Counted from the first letter of the stretch, positions 11,568 through 21,275 are shown. The stretch: 64,000 nucleotides of DNA from CAG-791 sp045130475 (GCA_045130475.1 JBGUPU010000037.1:54172-118171); one strand, 5' to 3'. Notes: generated from the letters alone by a model not told the origin. Numbers and translations: made by a program.

Positions 11568-11715
11568 CACACTCGTATGAATAATTCGAGAAGTCTTTTT
11601 CAAGAGCTTTTTATTTCATCAGAATCACATGTTTCTGCCGGATCCGTAAGCACTTATGAGCCCATAGAAGGTTTTCGAACGAAGAGAAGAGAAGAAGCGT
11701 AAGGAGAAATATCAC

Positions 11716-13848
11716 ATGTTTAAGACCTATTCACTGGAAGTCGGCGGACGTACACTGAGCGTCGACATCGACCGCGTCGGCAAGCAGGCCGGCGGCTGCG
11801 CGTTCATGCACTACGGCGACACAACTGTTTTCTGTGCCGCTACGGCTTCTGAGAAACCCCGCGACGGGATCGACTTTTTCCCGCTCAGCGTGGAGTACAC
11901 CGAGAAATTCTATGCAATAGGCAAGTTCCCCGGCGGTTTTAACAAGCGCGAGGGAAGACCCAGCGAGAATGCCATCCTGACCAGCCGTGTCATCGACCGT
12001 CCCATGCGTCCCCTGTTCCCCAAGGACATGCGCAATGACGTCACTCTCGAGTGCCTGGTCATGAGTGTTGAGCCTGCCTGCAGACCCGAGCTTGTCGCCA
12101 TGAACGGTGCTGCTCTGGCCACAGAGATTTCCGATATCCCTTTCGACGGCCCCGTAGCCATGACACAGATCGGTATGGTAAACGGCGAAGTCATCATCAA
12201 CCCTTCCCAGGAGCAGTGGGACAAGGGCGACCTTCAGCTGACTGTTGCTTCCAGAGAAGACAAGATCATGATGATCGAGGCCGGCGCCAACGAGATTCCC
12301 GATGAAGAAATGATCCGCTGCATCTACATCGCAGATGAGCAGAACAAAAAGATCATCGAGTGGGTCAAGGGCATTGTCGCCGACTGCGGTAAGACAAAGC
12401 GCGAGTATGAGAGCTGCGCAATTCCCGAGGAGTTCTTCGCAGCGATCAAGGAGATCGTTCCTCCCGCACAGATGGAAGAAGCGGTCTTTACAGACGACAA
12501 GCAGACCCGTGAGGGCAACGTCTCCGCATTCAAGGAAAAACTCCGCGAAGCATTTGCAGACAACGAAGAGTGGCTTGCCATTCTCGACGAGGCAGTTTAC
12601 CAGTATGAAAAGAAGACCGTCCGCAAGATGATCCTCAAGGACAACAAGCGTCCCGACGGCCGCGCTCTGGATCAGATCCGTCCTCTGGCAGCAGAGGTCG
12701 ACATCATCCCCCGCGTACACGGCAGTGCCATGTTTACCCGCGGCCAGACCCAGATCTGCGACGTGGTCACACTGGCACCCCTCTCCGAGGCACAGCGCGT
12801 AGAGGGCCTCGACCCCAACATCACCGAGAAGCGCTATGTCCACCACTACAATTTCCCGTCCTATTCCGTAGGTGAGACCAGAGTCTCCAGAGGCCCCGGC
12901 CGCCGCGAGATCGGACACGGCGCTCTGGCTGAGCGTGCGCTCATGCCCGTCCTGCCTTCCATCGACGAGTTCCCGTATGCGATCCGTGCGGTCTCCGAGA
13001 CCTTCGAATCCAACGGTTCTACCTCCATGGCTTCCACCTGTGCGTCCTGCATGGCCCTTATGGCTGCAGGCGTTCCGATCAAGAAGCCTGTCGCAGGTAT
13101 CAGCTGCGGTCTGGTCACAGGCGAGACCGATGATGATTTCGTCCTCCTCACAGATATCCAGGGTCTCGAAGACTTCTTCGGCGACATGGACTTCAAGGTG
13201 ACCGGCACAAAGGACGGCATCACAGCCATCCAGATGGACATCAAGATCCACGGTCTGACAAAGGATATCGTCAAGGGCGCTATCGCACGCTGCCATGAAG
13301 CCAGAATGTTCATCATGAACGGCGTTATGCACGATGCCATTGCCGAGCCCCGTCCCACTGTCAACGAGTACGCTCCCAAGATCGATTTCATGCAGATCGA
13401 TCCCGAGAAGATCGGTGATGTTGTCGGCCAGCGCGGCAAGACCATCAACGAGATCATCAAGCGCACCGGCGTCCAGATCGACATCAACGATGACGGTTCT
13501 GTCTCCATCTGCGGCAGCGAGCAGAAGGGCATGGATGAAGCCAAGCGCATGATCCAGATCATCACTACCGAGTTTGAAGAAGGCCAGATCCTCGACGGCG
13601 TAGTCGTCAGCATCAAGGAATTCGGTGCCTTCATCGAATTCGCACCCGGCAAAGAGGGTATGGTCCACATCTCCAAGATCGCCCCTCACCGCATCGAGCA
13701 TGTCGAGGATGTCCTCACGCTCGGTGATAAGGTCCGCGTAGTATGCCTGGGCAAGGACCGCATGGGAAGACTTTCCTTCTCCATCAAGGATGCGGCTAAG
13801 AACGGCGGCGGACGTGACCGCGACCGCGGTGACAGAAGGCGCAGATAA
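11716..13848 (+). CDS. pnp: Polyribonucleotide nucleotidyltransferase (PNPase)
   Basis: PNPase degrades RNA phosphorolytically from the 3' end and can add tails. Two RNase PH domains are present; the first carries GRPSENAILTSRVIDRPMRP, the second RPDGRALDQIRPL and GRREIGHGALAERAL. They are joined by an all-helical domain, followed by a KH domain (VVGQRGKTINEIIK near 573) and an S1 domain (GVVVSIKEFGAFIEF near 635), ending in an Arg/Asp/Gly tail. The length of 710 is standard. AAGGAG precedes the ATG. It has its own transcription unit between two terminators. Confidence 0.98.
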   Translation: MFKTYSLEVGGRTLSVDIDRVGKQAGGCAFMHYGDTTVFCAATASEKPRDGIDFFPLSVEYTEKFYAIGKFPGGFNKREGRPSENAILTSRVIDRPMRPLFPKDMRNDVTLECLVMSVEPACRPELVAMNGAALATEISDIPFDGPVAMTQIGMVNGEVIINPSQEQWDKGDLQLTVASREDKIMMIEAGANEIPDEEMIRCIYIADEQNKKIIEWVKGIVADCGKTKREYESCAIPEEFFAAIKEIVPPAQMEEAVFTDDKQTREGNVSAFKEKLREAFADNEEWLAILDEAVYQYEKKTVRKMILKDNKRPDGRALDQIRPLAAEVDIIPRVHGSAMFTRGQTQICDVVTLAPLSEAQRVEGLDPNITEKRYVHHYNFPSYSVGETRVSRGPGRREIGHGALAERALMPVLPSIDEFPYAIRAVSETFESNGSTSMASTCASCMALMAAGVPIKKPVAGISCGLVTGETDDDFVLLTDIQGLEDFFGDMDFKVTGTKDGITAIQMDIKIHGLTKDIVKGAIARCHEARMFIMNGVMHDAIAEPRPTVNEYAPKIDFMQIDPEKIGDVVGQRGKTINEIIKRTGVQIDINDDGSVSICGSEQKGMDEAKRMIQIITTEFEEGQILDGVVVSIKEFGAFIEFAPGKEGMVHISKIAPHRIEHVEDVLTLGDKVRVVCLGKDRMGRLSFSIKDAAKNGGGRDRDRGDRRRR

Positions 13849-13899
13849 TCACGCGGCAGGGATGATCCCCTCCCAAACTACTGAATTTTATAAACGGCA

Positions 13900-13929
13900 A
13901 AAGAGGCAGCTCTCCGGAACTGCCTCTTT
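13900..13929 (+). terminator. Terminator after pnp
   Basis: A perfect 10-base-pair stem (13900-13909 with 13920-13929) closes a 10-base loop. The 3' arm ends in TTT but no longer T run follows, so efficiency may be modest. Confidence 0.65.
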
Positions 13930-14064
13930 GTGACGTAGAAACCTTATTACAGTATTTATTACGGTATATTTCATGATAGAGGGTTTGTGCCGCAGACGGC
14001 CCGGACCTTTACTGTTCGTATTGCGGCTGTTTTGTATGGCCGCATGTCTGGAAGAGAGGAACAT

Positions 14065-15657
14065 ATGGCATCGATCAAAGAAGAAGTGGCGCGCCGGCGC
14101 ACATTTGCCATCATTTCGCATCCTGACGCAGGTAAGACCACACTGACAGAGAAGTTTCTGCTTTACGGCGGAGCGATCAATCTGGCAGGAAGCGTAAAGG
14201 GCAAGGCGACCGCGAGACATGCGGTTTCCGACTGGATGGAAATAGAAAAGCAAAGAGGAATCTCGGTCACAAGCAGTGTACTTCAGTTCGAATACGGCGG
14301 CTGCTGTGTGAATCTGCTGGATACACCCGGACACCAGGATTTCTCCGAAGACACCTACCGCACACTGATGGCGGCAGACTCGGCGGTCATGGTCATCGAT
14401 GCGTCAAAGGGAGTTGAGGCGCAGACAAGGAAGCTCTTCCAGGTCTGTACAATGCGTCATATTCCGATTTTTACATTCATCAACAAGATGGACCGCGACG
14501 CCCTCGATACTTTCGAACTCCTCGATGACATCGAAAAGAATCTCGGCATAGATACCTGTCCCATGAACTGGCCCATAGGATCCGGCAAGGCTTTCCGCGG
14601 TGTCTATGAGCGGAAGAGCGGCGAAGTCATCCTGTATTCCGATACGGAAAAAGGTACAAAGGAAGGCAGGCAGGAACGCATCCCCGTGAGCGACGAGGAT
14701 CACCTGGTCGAAATGATCGGAGAGGATCCTTTTGAGACACTCACAGGCGAAGTCGAGCTTCTGGACGGCGCAAGCGCGGATTTTGATCTGGACGCTGTGC
14801 GCGCGGGAATGCTGACTCCTGTATTTTTCGGATCCGCCCTGAACAACTTCGGCGTGGAGATCTTCCTTCAGAACTTCCTGGATATGGCCCTTCCGCCTTC
14901 GGCCAGGAACTCCGACCAGGGTCCCATTGATCCCGTGGAAGAAGGCTTCTCTGCATTCATCTTTAAGATCCAGGCCAATATGAATAAAGCCCACAGAGAC
15001 CGCATTGCTTTCATGCGTATATGCTCCGGACGGTATGAGATCGGCATGGATGTCCGGCACGTTCAGTCCGGACGTGTCCAGCGTCTGTCCCAGCCTCAGC
15101 AGCTCATGGCCAGCGACCGCAAGATCCTGGACGAGGCCTATGCGGGAGATATCATCGGTGTCTTTGACCCCGGCCTGTACTCCATCGGAGATACCTTCTG
15201 TCTTCCCAAAAAGAACTTCCGCTACGAGGGGATTCCGACTTTCGCGCCCGAGCATTTTGCCCGCGTCCGTCAGGTTGACACCATGAAGCGGGATCAGTTT
15301 GTCAAAGGCATCAGCCAGATTGCCCAGGAAGGCGCCATCCAGATTTTCCAGGAATACAACACCGGCATGGAAGAGATCATCTGCGGCGTCGTCGGCATGC
15401 TGCAGTTCGACGTCCTCAAATTCCGCTTAAAGAGCGAGTACAACGTGGAGATCATCCTTGAGACCCTGCCTTACGAGCATATCCGCTGGATTGTCAACCG
15501 CGATATCGATCCTATGAAGATCACCGGAACTACCGATATGAAGCGCATTCGTGACCTCAAGGGCAACCCGCTGCTTCTCTTCATCAATCCCTGGTCTGTC
15601 GGCATGGTACTGGAACGTAATGAAGGACTTCAGCTCGAAAACTTCTCCAAAAACTGA
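14065..15657 (+). CDS. prfC: Peptide chain release factor 3
   Basis: RF3 is a translational GTPase that recycles RF1 and RF2 after termination. The G motifs are SHPDAGKTTLTEK near residue 17, DTPGHQDF and NKMDRD. The family segments WPIGSGKAFRGVYER and GVVGMLQFDVLKFRLKSEY follow, and the length of 530 matches. I start at ATG 14065 because GAGAGGA stands just upstream and the family N-terminus begins there. An open extension back to 13987 encodes unrelated sequence. Confidence 0.95.
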   Translation: MASIKEEVARRRTFAIISHPDAGKTTLTEKFLLYGGAINLAGSVKGKATARHAVSDWMEIEKQRGISVTSSVLQFEYGGCCVNLLDTPGHQDFSEDTYRTLMAADSAVMVIDASKGVEAQTRKLFQVCTMRHIPIFTFINKMDRDALDTFELLDDIEKNLGIDTCPMNWPIGSGKAFRGVYERKSGEVILYSDTEKGTKEGRQERIPVSDEDHLVEMIGEDPFETLTGEVELLDGASADFDLDAVRAGMLTPVFFGSALNNFGVEIFLQNFLDMALPPSARNSDQGPIDPVEEGFSAFIFKIQANMNKAHRDRIAFMRICSGRYEIGMDVRHVQSGRVQRLSQPQQLMASDRKILDEAYAGDIIGVFDPGLYSIGDTFCLPKKNFRYEGIPTFAPEHFARVRQVDTMKRDQFVKGISQIAQEGAIQIFQEYNTGMEEIICGVVGMLQFDVLKFRLKSEYNVEIILETLPYEHIRWIVNRDIDPMKITGTTDMKRIRDLKGNPLLLFINPWSVGMVLERNEGLQLENFSKN

Positions 15658-15775
15658 GAAACCGGGAACGGACCGGAACTGAGTTGATTTGTCGCTATGC
15701 AAACAAAGGGAATTCTGATAAAATAAATCCTGATGAATTTGTACTCGTTCCCTCATTGACGTATGGAGGTTTTAT

Positions 15776-16141
15776 ATGGCACAGGAGAAAAAAGTTAGTA
15801 CAGTAGCGGAGATCGGGACTGTCAAGATCGCAGACGATGTCGTAGCAATGATCGCGGCGTTTGCTGCTCTCGACGTCGAGGGTGTAGCATGCCTTCCCGG
15901 CGATGTGACCCGCGAGGAGATCAGTAAGGGCGGCATGAAGAAGATCGCCAAGAGTGTCCGCGTCGATGTCACACGAGAGGGCGTCAAGGCAGAGCTCTCT
16001 ATTATCGTGGAATACGGATTCAATATCCCCACTACCAGCAGCCGCGTACAGAAACGTGTCAAGAATGCCATCGAAGAGATGACCGGACTGGCTGTGATCG
16101 ATGTTGATATCCACATCTCCGGCATTTCCATTCCGGACTGA
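15776..16141 (+). CDS. Asp23/Gls24 family envelope stress protein
   Basis: The 121-residue protein has the Asp23 domain pattern: a short lead, VKIADDVVAMIAAFAALDVEGVA near residue 15, VRVDVTREGVKAELSIIVEYG and the closing VIDVDIHISGISI. In staphylococci Asp23 is membrane-associated through a partner and linked to cell-wall stress. The Clostridia homologue encoded before nusB is widespread and of unknown role. TGGAGG lies before the ATG. A stable hairpin and 139 bases separate it from nusB. Confidence 0.9.
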   Translation: MAQEKKVSTVAEIGTVKIADDVVAMIAAFAALDVEGVACLPGDVTREEISKGGMKKIAKSVRVDVTREGVKAELSIIVEYGFNIPTTSSRVQKRVKNAIEEMTGLAVIDVDIHISGISIPD

Positions 16142-16199
16142 TATTGGAAAAGGACTGTCGAACACAGATTTTCGGGGAAATAAACATATTGAACACAGA

Positions 16200-16224
16200 A
16201 GAAGATATGCTCTGCATATCTTCT
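16200..16224 (+). other. Perfect hairpin between asp23 and nusB
   Basis: An 11-base-pair perfect stem (16200-16210 with 16214-16224) has a three-base loop. No T run follows, so it is more likely an RNA stability or processing element than a strong terminator. Confidence 0.45.
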
Positions 16225-16280
16225 GTCTGCTGCTCATGCACATAGACAAGAAATAATAACACGAGGTTTTTACCACCGGC

Positions 16281-16703
16281 ATGAAACAAAGGGCGTTTAA
16301 AGAACAGGTTTTCAAGCTTCTCTTCAGAGCAGAGTTTTATACTGACAATACCAAGGAAGAACTGCTGGAGCAGCTTCCGCTTTATTTTGAGGCGGGCGAT
16401 ATGACCGTGTCGGAAGAGGACCGGGAGAAAATCCGGGAGAGACTTGTCGCCATTCTTGACAATCTTCCCGAGATAGATGCACAGATTGCTTCGAAACTCA
16501 CAAAATGGGCTCCTGAGCGCATTGGAAAGGTAGAGCTCGCTGTAATCAGGATGACAGCTTACGAACTGAAGACAGATACAAAAACACCTGTCGGTATCAT
16601 CATTAACGACGCCGTGGATCTCGCCAAGAAATTCGGACAGGAAGGCGCCGGACAGTTTGTCAACGGCGTTCTCGCTTCTTTTGTCAAAGACAGAGAGTCC
16701 TGA
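16281..16703 (+). CDS. nusB: Transcription antitermination factor NusB
   Basis: NusB joins NusE (S10) on boxA RNA to support antitermination of rRNA operons. The 140-residue all-helical protein starts REX-type (KQRAFKEQVFKLLF) and ends with the diagnostic TPVGIIINDAVDLAKKFG and FVNGVLASF motifs. The start is the only reasonable ATG; the nearest Shine-Dalgarno-like sequence, ACGAGG, is 14 bases away. Together with xseA 19 bases downstream it opens the conserved nusB-xseA-xseB-ispA run. Confidence 0.95.
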   Translation: MKQRAFKEQVFKLLFRAEFYTDNTKEELLEQLPLYFEAGDMTVSEEDREKIRERLVAILDNLPEIDAQIASKLTKWAPERIGKVELAVIRMTAYELKTDTKTPVGIIINDAVDLAKKFGQEGAGQFVNGVLASFVKDRES

Positions 16704-16722
16704 CAGATGATGGATTGACCAA

Positions 16723-18009
16723 ATGCGAAATGTATATTCCGTCTCCCAGATCAATGCATATATCCGCCGCATGTTTACGGAGGATTATCTGCTGCACAAT
16801 GTGCTGGTCCGCGGAGAAGTGAGCAACTGCAAATACCATGCTTCCGGTCATATTTATTTTACATTAAAAGATGCCTCCGGGACGTTGTCCTGCGTCATGT
16901 TCGCAGGCCGTCGAAGGGGGCTTTCTTTTCACATGCAGAACGGCGATCAGGTGATCGCAGCCGGCGCAGTCGATGTCTATGCCAAGAACGGAAGCTATCA
17001 GCTCTATGCAAACCAGATCATACCTGACGGCGTGGGAGCTTTGGCGGAACGTTTTGAGCAGCTCAAAAAAAAGCTGCTTGAGCAGGGCATGTTTGACCCT
17101 TCTTACAAGCAGCCGATCCCTCCCTATGTAAAACGGCTGGGGGTCGTGACAGCCGCAACAGGTGCTGCTGTCCGCGATATCATCCAGATCTCAAAGCGCC
17201 GTAATCCCTTCATCGAGATCATTCTCTATCCGGCCATTGTACAGGGGGATGCGGCCCCGGACAGTATAGTACGCGGAATCCGTACGCTCGATTCTATGGA
17301 TGTCGATGTCATAATCATTGGGCGGGGAGGCGGTTCTCTGGAGGACCTCTGGGCATTCAATGAAGAACGTGTCGCGGAAGCTGTTTTTGACTGTGCGACA
17401 CCGGTTATTTCCGCTGTGGGCCATGAGACGGACACGGTTATCACTGATTTTGTCGCGGATTTGCGCGCACCGACCCCGTCTGCGGCCGCAGAACTCGCTG
17501 TATTTGACCTGTATTGCTATGACGGGGATATCGACGCATTCCGCCGTCGGCTCCAAGACGCAATGTCCGGAAAGATCCGGCGGCAGCGCACGGACCTTCT
17601 TCGTATCTCTAGAGAGATCCGCCACCTGTCTCCGGATGCAAGAATAAGGGACCAGCGTCAGACCGTCGACCGTATCTGGGATCGCCTTGACCAGTTGATG
17701 TCATTCCGGATCGACGATATGCGCACACGCGCTGACCGCCGCGACCGGCTCCGCATGCTGATCAACAGTAAGATCATTGATTCCCGCCATCGTATGGAGC
17801 TGATCGCCGGGACCCTGGAGCATCTGTCGCCTCTGGCAAGACTGTCAGGAGGATACGGTTTTGTCTCCACGCCGGACGGACATGCCATTTACAGCGCTGC
17901 AGATATTCACCCTGACGAGGATTTCCACGTCCGGCTGCGTGACGGACTCATTGAAGCCACTGCCTGCAGGGTGAAATATACGCGGGACGGCACTTCGAAA
18001 CCTCAGTAA
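16723..18009 (+). CDS. xseA: Exodeoxyribonuclease VII large subunit
   Basis: The large subunit carries the catalytic core of ExoVII, a single-strand-specific exonuclease. The N-terminal OB fold (YSVSQINAYIRRMF to about residue 100) is followed by the catalytic domain with VTAATGAAVRDIIQ, IIGRGGGSLEDLWAFNEE and GHETDTVITDFVADLRAPTPSAAAEL. A helical region and the C-terminal GGYGF strand segment follow. The length of 428 is typical. It lies immediately after nusB and just before xseB. Confidence 0.96.
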   Translation: MRNVYSVSQINAYIRRMFTEDYLLHNVLVRGEVSNCKYHASGHIYFTLKDASGTLSCVMFAGRRRGLSFHMQNGDQVIAAGAVDVYAKNGSYQLYANQIIPDGVGALAERFEQLKKKLLEQGMFDPSYKQPIPPYVKRLGVVTAATGAAVRDIIQISKRRNPFIEIILYPAIVQGDAAPDSIVRGIRTLDSMDVDVIIIGRGGGSLEDLWAFNEERVAEAVFDCATPVISAVGHETDTVITDFVADLRAPTPSAAAELAVFDLYCYDGDIDAFRRRLQDAMSGKIRRQRTDLLRISREIRHLSPDARIRDQRQTVDRIWDRLDQLMSFRIDDMRTRADRRDRLRMLINSKIIDSRHRMELIAGTLEHLSPLARLSGGYGFVSTPDGHAIYSAADIHPDEDFHVRLRDGLIEATACRVKYTRDGTSKPQ

Positions 18010-18062
18010 AGGGCTCAAAGAGATTTTTTCATCTGAAGGATTTTCGTCTGAAGAAAGGTTTT

Positions 18063-18404
18063 ATGGATAATATGGGTGAGCAGGGCTATTCGGAGCAACA
18101 GTTTATGGATACTGTCACGGATCAGAAGGAGGGGACCGGTACATCATCGGGCATTTCCTTTTCGGACATTCTTGCACGCGCTGAAAAGGAAGAGCTTCCC
18201 GTAGAGGAGGCTTTTGCTGCACTGGAGCAGATCATACAGAAAATGGAAGAGGAAGGGATTTCCCTCGAAGATTCCTTTTCCTGTTATGAGACGGGGATCA
18301 GACTTGTCCGTTATTGCAGCGGGCGGATCGACCGCGTTGAGAAAAAGGTTCAGATGCTGCGCGGCGAAGGGGAAGCTCCTCTGGAGGATATTTTCGAAGA
18401 CTGA
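18063..18404 (+). CDS. xseB: Exodeoxyribonuclease VII small subunit
   Basis: XseB wraps the long helix of XseA and is needed for ExoVII activity. The family domain occupies about residues 42-113 (EEAFAALEQIIQKMEEEGISLEDSF with the usual helix-turn-helix hairpin). At 113 residues it is longer than the usual 70-80, because of a polar N-terminal extension of about 40 residues. GAAAGG precedes the ATG. A later methionine would remove the extension but has no better site. Confidence 0.93.
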   Translation: MDNMGEQGYSEQQFMDTVTDQKEGTGTSSGISFSDILARAEKEELPVEEAFAALEQIIQKMEEEGISLEDSFSCYETGIRLVRYCSGRIDRVEKKVQMLRGEGEAPLEDIFED

Positions 18405-18425
18405 GTGCAAATTGGAGGAAGAGTT

Positions 18426-19373
18426 TTGAAAGAGAACAAAACGAATTCTGAGATTCTGGAACAGCTGGTAAAGGAATGCGAGGAGGTTCTGCTCCGCTAT
18501 CTGCCTGATCCTGACAACATGCCGGAGGGAGAAGCACCTACAGCCACGATCGCTTCTGCCATGCGCTACAGCGCTATGGCGGGAGGAAAACGTCTGCGGC
18601 CTCTTCTGATTGCCAGGATCAGCGACATGTACGGCGGGCGCAGAGAGCTTGCGGAACCTTTTATGGCAGGTCTGGAAATGATCCACACCTACTCCCTGGT
18701 CCACGATGATCTTCCTGCGATGGACAATGACGAGTACCGCAGGGGCAGGAAGACGACCCATATCGTCTATGGAGAGGGAATGGCAGTTCTGGCGGGCGAC
18801 TCTCTGCTCAATTTCGCCTATGAAACTGCCATTGGTGCCTTCAATGCCGCCAGGACACCTGCAGAGACCCAGGCTGTCATCCGGGCGCTGAGCATTCTGG
18901 CCCGCAATGCAGGTATTTTCGGCATGGTCGGTGGACAGTGCGCGGATCTGGAGGCGGAAAACGCTCAGTCCCGGCCGGGTTCAGAGCCGATCCCGGCAGA
19001 ACTCCTGGAATATATCCACAGCCACAAGACTGCCTGCCTGATCGACAGCGGATTTACCATCGGCGCAGTTCTTGCAGGAGCACCCGAGGAGGATATACAG
19101 AGACTGCACAGGATCGCCTATAACATTGGTATTGCCTTCCAGATTCAGGACGATATTCTCGACGTCATCGGAGACAGCAAAGAACTGGGAAAATCAACAG
19201 GCAGCGATGAAAAAGACGGAAAATCAACCTATGTTTCCATCCATGGACTGGAACAGGCGTCCCGCGATGTACGGCGGCTCACGGAGGAAGCACTTGTGGA
19301 GTTTGATGCACTCAATGCAGAGGATGATTTTCTGCGCAGCCTGATCCTGCAGCTTGTTACCAGAAAAAAATAA
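18426..19373 (+). CDS. ispA: Polyprenyl synthetase (farnesyl diphosphate synthase type)
   Basis: IspA condenses isopentenyl diphosphate with allylic diphosphates to farnesyl diphosphate. Both aspartate-rich motifs are present: LVHDDLPAMDND near residue 97 and FQIQDDILDVIGD near 240. GGKRLRPLL near 58 binds the substrate diphosphate. TTG 18426 is preferred because GGAGGA (18414-18419) lies six bases before it; GTG 18405 has none. The usual companion dxs, often found between ispA and tlyA, is missing here. Confidence 0.94.
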   Translation: MKENKTNSEILEQLVKECEEVLLRYLPDPDNMPEGEAPTATIASAMRYSAMAGGKRLRPLLIARISDMYGGRRELAEPFMAGLEMIHTYSLVHDDLPAMDNDEYRRGRKTTHIVYGEGMAVLAGDSLLNFAYETAIGAFNAARTPAETQAVIRALSILARNAGIFGMVGGQCADLEAENAQSRPGSEPIPAELLEYIHSHKTACLIDSGFTIGAVLAGAPEEDIQRLHRIAYNIGIAFQIQDDILDVIGDSKELGKSTGSDEKDGKSTYVSIHGLEQASRDVRRLTEEALVEFDALNAEDDFLRSLILQLVTRKK

Positions 19374-19407
19374 AGGATGGCCATACATAAAAAGGAAGAA
19401 ACTCAGC

Positions 19408-20310
19408 ATGAAAAAAAGACTTGATGTACTTCTCACAGAGCGGGGGCTTGCCCCTTCCAGGGAGAAAGCAAAGGCCCTGATCATGGCAGGCATCGTCTAT
19501 GTCAACAATCAGAAAGAAGACAAGGCCGGAACTTCCTTTCCGGAGGATGCTGTCGTGGAAGTACGCGGACAGGGCCTGCGCTATGTAAGCCGGGGCGGTC
19601 TGAAGCTCGAAAAAGCCATGCAGTGCTTTCCGATCGATCTCAAAGGACGTTATTGTATGGATATCGGCGCCTCCACAGGCGGATTTACCGACTGCATGCT
19701 GCAGAACGGAGCCGCAGGTGTATACGCCATTGATGTCGGCTACGGGCAGCTTGACTGGAAGCTCCGCGAGGATCCACGTGTCATCTGCATGGAAAAGACC
19801 AATTTCCGCTATGTAAAGCCGGAAGACCTCGATCCCGAACGTATGCCGGACTTTGCCAGTGTCGATGTCTCTTTCATTTCCCTGTCAAAAATCCTTCCCC
19901 CTGCCCACGCAATCCTGCCTGCCGGGGGAGAAATGGTCTGCCTCATCAAACCCCAGTTTGAAGCCGGCAGGGAAAAAGTCGGGAAAAAAGGCGTTGTGCG
20001 CGACCCCCAGGTACACATAGAAGTCATTGAGAACGTCCTGGAGATTGCACAGGAAGCAGGCTTTGCAGTACTGGGACTCTCCTGGTCGCCGATCCGCGGC
20101 CCTGAAGGAAATATCGAGTATCTCATGCACCTGCGCCGGCTGCCGGACAGACCAGAGGATTCTGAGCAGGCCGCAGGGACAGAGGGGCCCGCAGGAGCTT
20201 CGGCTGCACCGGAACAGGCACTGACTGCTCAGATGACAGAGGAGATTCCCCCTCTGCCTGCAGCGGATGAAATCCGCGAACTGGTCAGAAAGTCCCATGA
20301 GACGCTGTGA
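19408..20310 (+). CDS. tlyA: TlyA-family rRNA 2'-O-methyltransferase
   Basis: TlyA enzymes methylate ribose in rRNA (C1409 in 16S and C1920 in 23S in mycobacteria). An N-terminal S4 RNA-binding domain (about 1-60: KRLDVLLTERGLAPSREKAK) precedes an FtsJ-like methyltransferase domain with the SAM motif MDIGASTGGFTDCML near residue 88. The tail from about 245 is a Glu/Ala/Pro-rich extension not usual in the family. The start ATG 19408 follows AAAGGAAGA. The upstream open stretch to 19354 overlaps ispA and is not conserved-looking. Confidence 0.93.
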   Translation: MKKRLDVLLTERGLAPSREKAKALIMAGIVYVNNQKEDKAGTSFPEDAVVEVRGQGLRYVSRGGLKLEKAMQCFPIDLKGRYCMDIGASTGGFTDCMLQNGAAGVYAIDVGYGQLDWKLREDPRVICMEKTNFRYVKPEDLDPERMPDFASVDVSFISLSKILPPAHAILPAGGEMVCLIKPQFEAGREKVGKKGVVRDPQVHIEVIENVLEIAQEAGFAVLGLSWSPIRGPEGNIEYLMHLRRLPDRPEDSEQAAGTEGPAGASAAPEQALTAQMTEEIPPLPAADEIRELVRKSHETL

Positions 20311-20379
20311 TCTGGAAGTGTCAGAAAGAGAAGAAAAATAAACTGCAGGATAAAGAGTTGCTGCAGTCTGGTTTTACCT

Positions 20380-21237
20380 ATGAGCATTGAACGTTTTTTT
20401 ATCATAGCCAATAGAGATAAAGACAGAAAGCAGGAGCTTTCCAATCAGATCTACGACTTTCTGAAAGCAAAGGGGAAGGCCTGTCAGATTGCCTATACCG
20501 ACGAAGAGCGCCTTGAACTGCGAAGCAGGCTCCGCGGCAATCTGGACTGCCTGCTGGTTTTGGGAGGTGACGGTACTGTACTGGAGGCCGCGCGCATTGC
20601 TGCCGGCACCGGTACGCCGATCCTGGGTATAAATATAGGAAATGTAGGATACCTGGCCGAAGTTGAGGTACAAAACTGGGAGAATGCCCTGCGCCGCGTC
20701 CTGGGAGGAGGCTACGAGATCGAGACCCGCATGATGCTGAACGGAGTGGTGACCGATTCCAACCGATATCCTTATCCGGGCGCCTTCGGACATGCCCTGA
20801 ATGATATCGTCATCACTCGCAGCGCCGGTTTGCAGATTCTGGATTTCAACGTGTCTGTTGACGGGCAGTTTCTCAACCGCTTCAGTGCCGACGGCATGAT
20901 CATCGCGACAGCCACCGGATCCACTGCTTACAGCATGTCCGCAGGCGGTCCGATCGTAGAACCCAAAGCCCGTTTGATCCTGCTGACACCGATCAGCCCG
21001 CACACGTTCAACAACCGCAGTATCGTTCTGTCGGCAGATGACCGCATCAGCATAGAAATACTTCCTCCCCGCAACGGGAAAAAACTCTCTGCGGAGTGTG
21101 TTTTTGACGGAAGCGGCCGCATTGACCTTCACAGCGGAGACAAAGTCAACATTACTACCTCCGGCCGCACCACCCGCCTGATCAGGTTAAGCCGCAGGAG
21201 CTTCCTGGAGACCCTGCACAAAAAGATCTCTTCGTGA
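20380..21237 (+). CDS. nadK: NAD kinase
   Basis: NadK phosphorylates NAD to NADP. The family motif LVLGGDGTVLEAAR lies near residue 62, INIGNVGYLAEVE follows near 90, and TATGSTAYSMSAGGPI near 183 is the second NAD-binding signature. The length of 285 is typical. No convincing Shine-Dalgarno precedes the ATG, and the 69-base gap after tlyA could allow coupling. It stands between tlyA and argR, as in many Clostridia. Confidence 0.95.
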   Translation: MSIERFFIIANRDKDRKQELSNQIYDFLKAKGKACQIAYTDEERLELRSRLRGNLDCLLVLGGDGTVLEAARIAAGTGTPILGINIGNVGYLAEVEVQNWENALRRVLGGGYEIETRMMLNGVVTDSNRYPYPGAFGHALNDIVITRSAGLQILDFNVSVDGQFLNRFSADGMIIATATGSTAYSMSAGGPIVEPKARLILLTPISPHTFNNRSIVLSADDRISIEILPPRNGKKLSAECVFDGSGRIDLHSGDKVNITTSGRTTRLIRLSRRSFLETLHKKISS

Positions 21238-21246
21238 TTTTGCAGC

Positions 21247-21275
21247 TTTACATTTATTCATTTAAATGATATTAT
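21247..21275 (+). promoter_or_regulatory. Promoter of argR with an ARG-box-like palindrome
   Basis: TTTACA (21247-21252) and TATTAT (21270-21275) are 17 bases apart with TG at 21267-21268, the same architecture as the rpsO promoter. The spacer holds ATTCATTTAAATGAT, an AT-rich palindrome resembling ARG-box half sites (consensus TGAAT). Autorepression by ArgR is therefore possible, as inference. Confidence 0.6.

Noticed and set aside
11731..13701. 656-codon minus-strand frame opposite pnp
   Set aside because: Same shadow effect; pnp is unambiguous and the antisense sequence has no recognisable domain.
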